Shown here piece by piece: positions 8,456 to 15,475 of a stretch of 15,475 nt of DNA. Every line of letters begins with the position of its first letter. Positions within the stretch are counted from its first letter, which is position 1. The notes beneath the pieces are model-generated. The model was not told the origin of the DNA and made no database searches. It worked only from the letters and a program-made list of their open reading frames with translations. The translations under genes and the position numbers were made by a program. Origin of the DNA: Coemansia sp. RSA 1804. Its lineage: Eukaryota; Kickxellomycota; Kickxellomycetes; Kickxellales; Kickxellaceae. The stretch is from the NCBI GenBank assembly GCA_027578815.1, contig JANBTH010000524.1:1-15475 (forward strand), given 5' to 3'.

Positions 8456-9540
8456 ATGAACCAGAATCCATTTGCATTCTTCACGCCAGACGCAGCGGGA
8501 TACGCACAGCTGCAGGATCCGCTTGCGCAAACATCGTATCTAGACGCCCGCTCTGGGATGATGCTTCGGGACGACTCGCTCCACCACGCATCAACGCTAT
8601 CGCACGCGTCGCACGAAACGACATCAGACTCAAATCCGTCGACTCCGTCAAAGTCGCGCAAATCGTCGGAACACAACGGAAGCAGCGGTAGCAGCAGACG
8701 CACGCCAAAGAGCAAGGCAGAGGTGTCGGAGCGGATGCGGCGGTGGCGGTCGGAGAATGCGGAGAAAAACAGGTTGAATGATCTGAGATGCCGCGTGTAC
8801 CGGCAGGCGAGGATCCGGTTTGGCAAGGACCCGACGCCCGAGCGCGAGGCGTGGATCCAGTCCGAGATCTTTCGGAGACTAGAGCGCCGCAGATTGCGCG
8901 AGGTCATGAAGGGCGGCAATGGCGGGAGTGGATGTGTTAACGGCGGCAACGGATCGGTACCGGCACCCACGGCCATGACAAGCCCGATGTCGATGGGAAT
9001 GGCGCTTGGCAACCATTCTGCCGGCGGGCCTATTACTAGATCCCGCAGCACGGTGCATCTGTTTCCAATCAACAGCCTGGGATCCGGCGCCCAAGGCTTC
9101 CACGACCACGCTATGGGCTTTTCTGCGTCGCCCTACGCGATGATTGCTGGAAACTCGATCTACGACTCCTCCCAGCAGCAGCAGCACCACAGCCACCACC
9201 AGCAACAACAACAACAGCACCAGCAGGTAAGCAGCCATGGCGGCGGTGGCATGTTCCACCACCATTACGGCACGCATGGGCAGCAGTACCATCCGCAGCA
9301 CCACCAGCACCAGACGGGTCCGCACAGCAGCGGGTATCTGCAGCAGGAGCAGAACTACAATCTGGTTCCGCCCGGCCAGCATCACCACGGGTACCAGGAG
9401 CAGCAGCAGCAGCAGCATGAGCAGCAGATGCAACACGGCCTCGAAGGAGCCATCCATCACCAGCAGCAGCAGCATCCGCATTCGCAGCTCACTCAAGGCG
9501 ACCACAGCCATCACAGCCATCATCATAACCACCATCAGCC

Positions 9541-9583
<43 letters not shown>

Positions 9584-10933
9584 CACCAGCTGACGCATCC
9601 TTTCATCAACAGCGCACCAGGAGGTCTGCCGTCTGCTGATATATACTCGGGATTCAAGTTCATCAATCCTCTGTACCAAACCAACCGCCTGATCTCGCCC
9701 CAGCCCGGTGCCGCCGCTGCCGAGCCCACGCAGTCGGATCACCAGTCGCTCTATGCATCCCAGCCGCACCAGTACATGCAGCAGCAGCAGCAGCAGCACC
9801 ATGACCAAGCAAACGGCTCAGCCCACACGGTTCCGTCGCACCAGCACCACCAAATCCAGAGCCAGAGCCAGAACCAACACGGACACAGCGCCATGCTGCC
9901 ATCCAATGCGGCCTCCTCAATCCCGCCATCATCGTCGTCGTCAGGGCCATCCTCGTGCACAACATCCGCCGACACCAACGCAGCCGCCGCCGTAGCAGCC
10001 GCCGTTGCTGCCGATATCTCAGGATCGTTCCAGCTTCCTTCGCAGCAACACGACAACTCGCACAGCAACATGTATCCGTACTACCCAGAGAGCATAGGCA
10101 CAGCAACTGCCGCCGCCACCGTCACCACAATGTCCAATGGCCAGTCGCAGTCGTCGCCATCCACGCCGGTTGAAATGATGAGCATTGGCGGCATGGTTGC
10201 GGCCAAGCACCAGGACCAGGACTCAACATCCAATACTGCTGCTATTGCTGCTGCTGCTGCTGCTGCTGCCGCCTCGTCATACGCGCTTGTATCGTCCAAT
10301 TCGGCACCACACGCCTTTGAACACAACAGCCACCACCAGCCGTCGATGCCAAGCAGCTCGGCTGCTGCCAAAGTTGCCAACGATAGCGACGGAGCACCGC
10401 ATGGCAGCGCACTGACGTCGCTGGGTATGGTGCATCCGATCCATATGAACGGAACCGACGCCGACACGAGTGTTGCCGCCAGCTCCTCCTCTTCCTCATC
10501 CTCTTCTTCTGCTGATGCAGTTGCAGCTATTGCCACCTCGTCAGACTACCTGTTCGGGTGCCAAGCAATGGCTGCCACCTCTCCGTCTCTGAACGATGTG
10601 GCCAGCAACCTGTTCTCTCTGCGGCAGCAACTGGGCAGCCAGACAAACATCAACAGCAGCAGCAGTATTGCCGATGGCAATGATGACGATGATGACGGTA
10701 CCAAGGGGCAGCTGGCGCGGATCAACGGTGGTGCTACTATTGCTTCCCATTCTGGGGTTCCATCGGTGGCGGCAGACCATCAGCAGCAGCGGCGGCATCA
10801 GGACTCGGCTGTCTGCTCATCGGTTGGCCGTGGCGACATGGATTCGCAAGAGCAGCAGCAGCAGCAGATGCGGCGTGGCATGGCGCAGTCGCCCTTCAAC
10901 GTTGGCGTGGTGTCTGACAACATCCAGTTCTAA
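8456..10933 (+). CDS. DUF3020-domain protein, Gln/His-rich putative nuclear regulator
   Basis: This 825-residue single-exon frame starts at ATG 8456 (MNQNPFAFF). Residues about 91-147 match the pattern of the fungal DUF3020 domain: RMRRWRSENAEKNRLNDLRC, then RVYRQARIRFG and a WIQSEIFRRLERRRLRE helix. The family pattern is a Trp-Arg-x-x-Asn block, NDLRCRV and F-G-x-x-P. The domain is strongly basic and preceded by Ser/Thr-Pro and Lys/Arg-rich sequence that could act as a nuclear localisation signal. The biochemical role of DUF3020 is not established to my knowledge; a DNA- or chromatin-linked role is inference. Residues about 239-480 are dominated by Gln and His, with a pure 13-Gln run at 363-375. 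An Ala run is at 598-606, a Ser run at about 676-685 and a short Asp run near 743. The rest appears disordered. A long AT-rich upstream region suggests complex regulation. The gene is convergent with VPS51. Confidence 0.82.
9542..9580 (+). repeat. (CAG)13 triplet tract encoding Gln
   Basis: Thirteen uninterrupted CAG units in the coding phase of the DUF3020 gene. This is the longest pure triplet run in the window and a likely length-polymorphic site. Confidence 0.9.
10247..10273 (+). repeat. GCT/GCC tract encoding poly-Ala
   Basis: Seven GCT units are followed by two GCC, giving nine Ala in the DUF3020 protein. It follows a short Ala-Ala-Ile interruption. Confidence 0.8.
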
Positions 10934-11191
10934 GTAGCATATATCCATTTATCTATCTATTTATTTATTCTGCTTATTCATGTTATCGTCGTTGTTGTGT
11001 TCTTCTTTCTTCCATTCATTCATTTTCATATTTACTTATTTACATAGCAATTAGTCTTCATTGTTTCTTCGTTTATTCATTCCATCCACTTCATATGCTG
11101 CAAAATATACGGGGGGAGGGTGCATCCCAACACCACATATTCAAGCTAATCAGCAACACCGCGTCTCCTCGAAAGCGCAATAGACAGACAG
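10934..11191. other. Convergent 3' intergenic region
   Basis: This 258-bp AT-rich gap holds the 3' ends of two converging genes. On the plus strand there are TTTATT/TATTT-type repeats just after the stop but no clear AATAAA. Minus-strand AATAAA signals occur at 11072-11077 and 10960-10969. Confidence 0.55.
11072..11077 (-). terminator. VPS51: Candidate polyadenylation signal of VPS51
   Basis: AATAAA on the minus strand, about 115 nt past the VPS51 stop. A second, overlapping pair lies at 10960-10969, only about 27 bp beyond the neighbour's stop codon. Confidence 0.4.
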
Positions 11192-12195
11192 TCAGCCGGA
11201 GACATCGTAACCAAAGTACGCGGACATCCACGCATCGAACACCACGCGATCAACCAGCGCCTGGTCGGGCATTTGTTTCACCACAGCGCACGCGCGCGCC
11301 GACTGGATCCAGTCGTCCACAAGGTTCTGGATGGCGCGGACGTCCTGCTCGCTGGCAGCCACGGACGACGCGACGCCCGGCGAGTCAGAGCCGCCTCCGC
11401 TGTTGTTGCTGGTGGCCTGGCCAGATCTGGATCCGGGTCCGGGTCCGGGTCCGGATCCGGCACCAGACGGATGCGCCGCCTTCATCTTCGGATTCGCCGC
11501 CACCCGCGCCCCAGCGGCGCGCCGCGCCAGACACGGCGCAACGCCGGCGTACCGGAGCATCCAGGCGCGCACAAACGTGGCATCGACCACGAGCTGCTGG
11601 AACTGGCGCGCAGTGGCCAGCACCGGCGGGCGCAGGCGGATGCCCTCGAGCGCCGCCTTGACGATCTGCATGGCCAGGTGGAACAGGATCTTGCCCGACG
11701 TCAGCGGCGCGACGGATCGGGGAAACACGTCTACGCGGTCGGCGAACAGGCGGTCGATGTTCGACTGGATGTGCGCAGGCAGCGCCGAGCGCTTCGCATG
11801 CTTGGCGCCGAAGCCGGGGGAGGGGCCGGCGGGATGCGCGGAGCTGCTGCTGCTGCTGCTGCTGCTGTCGTGGGTGGTGGCAGCCTCGGGATGCGCGCCC
11901 AGCTGCGCGGCAGCCTCCAGCGCCTTCAGCGTCGACGAGAAGAGCGGATCGTGGAACAGCATGTTGGTGTCGTCCTCCACCTGCTTCATCCAGCGACAGA
12001 TGGACAGCCACACACCGCTGACCTGCACAACACCCGCGCTGGCCTCGGGGCCGCCGGCTTCGCCCTCCTCGATGCCGTAGGGCTGCATCCGCAGATAGTC
12101 CGACGAGATGTCCTGCCCGACCGTCATCACAAAGTTCTTGACAAGCTGCTCGGCAACCGCGCGCCATCTGGCAGCACGGCCCGGCGACGGCGGCG

Positions 12196-12226
<31 letters not shown>

Positions 12227-15200
12227 GTGAGGCGGCGTCAGGCTCAGTCCCAGCGCCGCCTGCGCGCGACTCGCGCCGCGTCGGCTGGCCATGCTGGCCA
12301 TCGAGTCTGCGCGCGCCATCGATGCCATTGTCATCGACATCGTCATCGTCATCGAGTGCTGGCGGTCGGCCGCGCTAGCCAGGTTGCTGAGCGAAGCGTC
12401 CGCCGAGCTTGCCGCGCTGCCATCGCCGCCGCCGGCCGCCGCCCCGCGCGCTCCTCCAGCAGCCAGAACTACGGCGGCATTCGCAGCAGCACTGGCCGCC
12501 GCCGGCTCCTCGGGCACAATCGATATGCCGTGCTCGCACAGCTGGTAGATGCTCTGCGTCAGCGTCAGCTCAAAGTCCACGGCAAACCGCGCAAGCAGCA
12601 GACTCGACACGGGGTCGCTTATCGTGCTCATCCCGAGCTGCGCCATCGGCGACTCCTCGAGCTCCTTCTCCGCGTGCCGCTGCGTGCCGTGGACTGGAAT
12701 CGCCAGCGCCGAGTACAGAAACGAGTCCGGAATCCACTCGCTCATCCACTCGCCCAGACTCTGGTCGAGAGTGCGGATGAACGTCTGCCGCATCCTGGCT
12801 GCGCTTGGCTGTGGATCCGCAGACATTGCTGCTGCTGCTGCTGAAGCGCTTCCTTCGCTCAGAAGCTGGCTGCCCTCGATGTCCAGATAGTGCTGCACAA
12901 CCGCCTCCAGCAGCGGATTGACGCGCTCGAGGATCTGCTGGATCAGCCAGCTCTCCATGTCCGCCAGAAACACGTGGAGCGGCGCGTTGCGGTTGACCGA
13001 GCTGACCAGCCATGGCCGATATCTGCGCAGCAGCAGCAGGTGCTGCTGCTGCTGCTGCTGTGGTCGATGCGAGGAGAATGACCGCCGCAGCGACTGCTGC
13101 TCTTGCTGCTGCTGCTGCTGCTGCTGGAACGAGGAATTGGCTGCGCTTCTGGCTGCGTCGTCGTCCAGAATGTCAGTAAACGTGTTCGAGTAGTTCCGCT
13201 GCTCCCGCGCCCTGCGGAACGTCCCCGCGCGACTGATGCTTTGCGCTGCGCTATGCGAGTGCTGCCGAGGCACCGTCGTGCTTGAGCTGACGATGCTGGC
13301 ACGGCTCATTCTGTTTCCTCCTCCTCCGCCGCCGCCGCCGCTACCGGGTACTGTGGTGCCTGCAACATCGGTGCTGACGATGTTGCTGTTGTTGTTTGCG
13401 CTGCCAGACCCCAATCCGTACGAGCCCAGCGATGGCGACGCCGACATTGGGCCCACCTGCTGCTGCTGCTGCTGCTGCTGCAAGGAGGTTGCGCTGTTTG
13501 CCAGCGCTTCAAACGCCGACGACACAGCACGGGCATGCGCCAAACCGCGCGGATTAGAAGGCTGCGGCTGCGACTGTAACTGCGGCGAACCGCCCAACTG
13601 GCTCAGCAGCGGAGTCGCCATGCTTCCAGCACCAACCGAGGAAGCATCGCCAGTCTGGTGGTGCTGCTGGTGCTGCTGGTGCTGCTGCTGGATACGCTCA
13701 AGCGTCGTCGCCGCATTCTGCCACGACCCAGACATCACCGATCCAGGCCGCAGCTGCGCCGACGCCTGCGACCCAACGCTCTTGACCGATGCGTTGCGCT
13801 GGTGTCTGCTAGCGCTCGACCGACGCTGCAGCACAGAGTCCCGCGCACTGAGCGAGGACTGCAGCCCAGGCGGGTTATTACCGCCGCTACTCGTTGATCC
13901 GGCCGGATCGACCGAATCAATGGACGGATCAAAGTAGTACTCGAGCCGCTCGATCATGTCCCTGACAATCGCACGCAGCGCACCGTCTATCAGGTGCCGG
14001 TGCCAGCTGCGCACTACGCGGTTGACGCAGTCGTCGAGTCCGCCGATGCGCGCAAGAATCGGGTACTCGCTTACGCACGACACGAGGTCGTCCAGTTGCT
14101 CCAGATACGGCTTGATGTTGGCTGCCGCCGCCGCTGCTGATGCGTCGCCTGGAAACTGAATCAAGCTGTCCACGATGAACTCGTACTCTGCGCACCATTC
14201 CTTCACGTACTCGCCAAACACGCTCTGTGCCTCCACAAGTTCCTTTGCGCTCATCGCCTGCCATCCAACAACGACTTGTTGCTGCTTGTCTCTCTTGCCT
14301 TGCTGCACTCGCGGTCTTGACAGGTCGGTTGCTGCTGTTGCATTGATGCTTGCTACTCCGCCGTTGATTCTGCTGACTGCTGCTGCCGCGTCTGAAAGCG
14401 GCGACAAGAGTCCCACAACGGTTCCCTCGGTCGTTGCTTCAAGAAGCGACATTGTGCGGTCGTTGTGTGTATCGTCTTCGTCCCTTTCGTCAGCTGCTGG
14501 TGCTGCATCTCGGCTGTTCCCTTTTTGTTTCTGCTTCTGCTTCTGCTTCTGCTCCTGCTCCTGCTCCTGCTCCTGCTTCTGTTTTTGCGTTTGTTGGTTC
14601 TGCTGATGTGAGCGTGTTTTGGCAACTTGCTCAAGCAATCCGCTTCCCGCCGGAGACACAAACTGCGAAACAAACCCCACAACTAGGCTGTTCCAGATAG
14701 GCAGATAGTGCGTATTAAAGTGCGATATGCGACTGCATGTGGCAGCTGTGGATGAGGGGCGGGCGGCATTTGCAGGATTAACTTGTTCCTGCTGATGCTG
14801 GTGTTGAAGCAGTGCGGAAGTGGTGCCTGATACTAGGGAGGCGGCGATTGCCGGCAATGGAGTGCCGCTGGGATCCGGATCAAGCAGCGGGAGCGGCGAC
14901 TCGGCAACCGTGTTCTCGGCGCCCAGAACCACCACCGGATACTCGTACGACGATTCCAGACACACCTGCCGCAGGTTTCTATGCTTCACGCCCTGGATCT
15001 CCAGATACTCCCGCCACAGCATCGACGCGGACTCCGGGCGCAAAAGCACAAGCAATGACGCGCATTCGGCTCCGTCCGAGATCTGCGTGCCCGGATCCTC
15101 CCTCCATCTCCGCCAAATCGCAGCCTCCACGCTGGCCATTATTTCCTTCCCGTCGTTCTCCACCGCCTCGAACACGCCCAGCTGTCGGTAGTGGTCAAGC

Positions 15201-15475
15201 AGAGGCTGCGTGCGCGACCACACGCGGGCCGCATCGACAAACTGGCCCTTGCTAATGTGCTTGCTAAGCTGGTCCGGCAGGTCAAAGAGAAACTGCAGCC
15301 GCTGGAGCAGCTGGTGCTCGCTGCTGAGTCTGTGGATGGCAGTGTTGCGCGGGGCAAACTTGGCGTTGACCGCATGGGCGTGATTTGAAATCGAGTTGAT
15401 CTGCACGGCAAGCTTTTCCATCTCAGCGTCCATGAAGTCGGCGTCCTCTTTCATCCGGCCAATGGTCTCGGTTGC
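11192..15475 (-). CDS. VPS51: VPS51, GARP/EARP tethering complex subunit (5' end outside window)
   Basis: The frame is open through the right edge (ATETIGR precedes the first ATG at 15454), so the N-terminus is missing. I number residues from that Met; 1420 remain. Vps51 is a core subunit of GARP/EARP, which tethers endosome-derived vesicles at the trans-Golgi network and recycling endosomes. ATETIGRMKEDADFMDAEM and LLQRLQFLFDLPDQLSKHI match the animal Vps51 N-terminal region (human: MKNDF, LRKLQFLFELPSRLTK). Further conserved blocks are about 399-507, RRYRPWL and the following helix at 805-853, LLLARFAVDFE to ISIVPEEP (to 984), 1096-1125, 1142-1173, and IQSNIDRLFADRVDVF (1229-1244). The human protein is 782 residues; this one is nearly twice as long because of insertions. 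These include a QK/QE repeat (290-311), Ser/Gln-rich 520-805, several poly-Gln runs, poly-Gly, poly-Ala, a Ser run near 1196-1204 and a Gly-Pro repeat near 1335. Ends FGYDVSG, TGA 11192-11194. No introns seen. Confidence 0.88.
11843..11866 (-). repeat. AGC tract encoding poly-Ser in VPS51
   Basis: Eight AGC codons (GCT on the plus strand) give a nine-Ser run with the adjacent TCC. It is the same CAG/CTG-type repeat as elsewhere in the gene, read in the Ser phase. Confidence 0.8.
12198..12224 (-). repeat. GCA-phase triplet tract encoding poly-Ala in VPS51
   Basis: Nine GCT units on the plus strand, offset from the codon phase so that VPS51 reads GCA (Ala). Confidence 0.8.
13027..13060 (-). 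repeat. CAG-CTG inverted triplet repeat in VPS51
   Basis: On the plus strand four CAG (13028-13039) are followed by GTG and six CTG (13043-13060). The result is a perfect inverted repeat with 13-bp arms (13027-13039 and 13043-13055) and a 3-nt loop. VPS51 reads it as a Gln run, His, then four Leu. Confidence 0.85.
13106..13126 (-). repeat. (CAG)7 tract encoding Gln in VPS51
   Basis: Seven CTG units on the plus strand, read as CAG by VPS51, inside an extended Gln-rich stretch. Confidence 0.85.
13457..13480 (-). repeat. (CAG)8 tract encoding Gln in VPS51
   Basis: Eight CTG units on the plus strand, read as Gln by VPS51 near residues 659-666. Confidence 0.85.
14522..14587 (-). repeat. Hexanucleotide repeat encoding (QK)2(QE)4(QK)5 in VPS51
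   Basis: Eleven hexamers alternate a Gln codon with Lys or Glu at residues 290-311. The third base pattern (CTGCTT versus CTGCTC on the plus strand) gives a block of four Glu flanked by Lys blocks. Confidence 0.85.

Noticed and set aside
9237..9593. Ser/Thr-rich alternate plus-strand frame in the Gln/His region
   Set aside because: It is a shifted reading of the CAG-rich sequence (AGC = Ser), a shadow of the real gene.
8879..9808. 309-codon minus-strand Leu-rich frame opposite the DUF3020 gene
   Set aside because: The Leu runs are simply CTG, the complement of the CAG tracts; there is no start context or family feature.
11273..12844. 523-codon plus-strand frame opposite VPS51
   Set aside because: It is antisense to conserved Vps51 blocks, Arg-rich, and its composition is what GC-rich antisense DNA produces. 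No domain is visible.
1..15475. CRISPR arrays, prophage, insertion sequences, rRNA or tRNA genes
   Set aside because: No spaced identical repeats, terminal inverted repeats with target duplications, transposase motifs or tRNA A/B boxes were seen. The window is eukaryotic nuclear DNA.

Overview
This looks like a nuclear window from an early-diverging filamentous fungus. The genes are eukaryotic, the 3' ends carry AATAAA-type signals, and TATA boxes lie 75-105 bp before some start codons. Every recognised gene is a single uninterrupted reading frame. A decayed trypsin-fold secreted protein, a small secreted CBM96/DNRLRE-like protein and a DUF3020 protein together suggest Kickxellomycotina (Coemansia/Linderina-like). 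That placement is inference, not proof.

Layout. 13-249 (-): small lysine/alanine-rich protein of unknown function. 849-1432 (+): frameshifted pseudogene of a trypsin-fold secreted protein whose catalytic His and Asp positions are already replaced. 1597-2991 (-): ORC5, a subunit of the origin recognition complex, with an unusual AT-hook-like basic patch. 3784-4344 (+): secreted CBM96/DNRLRE-like protein, divergent from ORC5. 4345-8455: about 4.1 kb of AT-rich DNA with no credible gene, holding a duplicated CCAAT-containing module and possible 5'-UTR splice donors. 8456-10933 (+): 825-residue putative nuclear regulator with a DUF3020-type basic domain and long Gln/His, Ala and Ser tracts. 11192->15475 (-): VPS51 (GARP/EARP tethering complex), running off the right edge and much longer than its animal homologue because of low-complexity insertions.

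The left part (to about 8.4 kb) is AT-richer with small or housekeeping genes. The right part is clearly GC-richer and crowded with CAG/CTG triplet tracts. VPS51 carries these tracts in several coding phases (Gln, Ala, Ser, Leu), which suggests repeat expansion at the DNA level. One tract is a CAG-CTG inverted repeat that could form a hairpin.

No operon-like or jointly acting gene system is evident. ORC5 (DNA replication), VPS51 (endosome-to-Golgi tethering), the putative regulator and the secreted proteins appear to be independent neighbours. No complete new system is supported. The best leads are the long regulatory desert with its duplicated module, the repeat-rich regulator, the VPS51 repeat architecture and the ORC5 basic motif.
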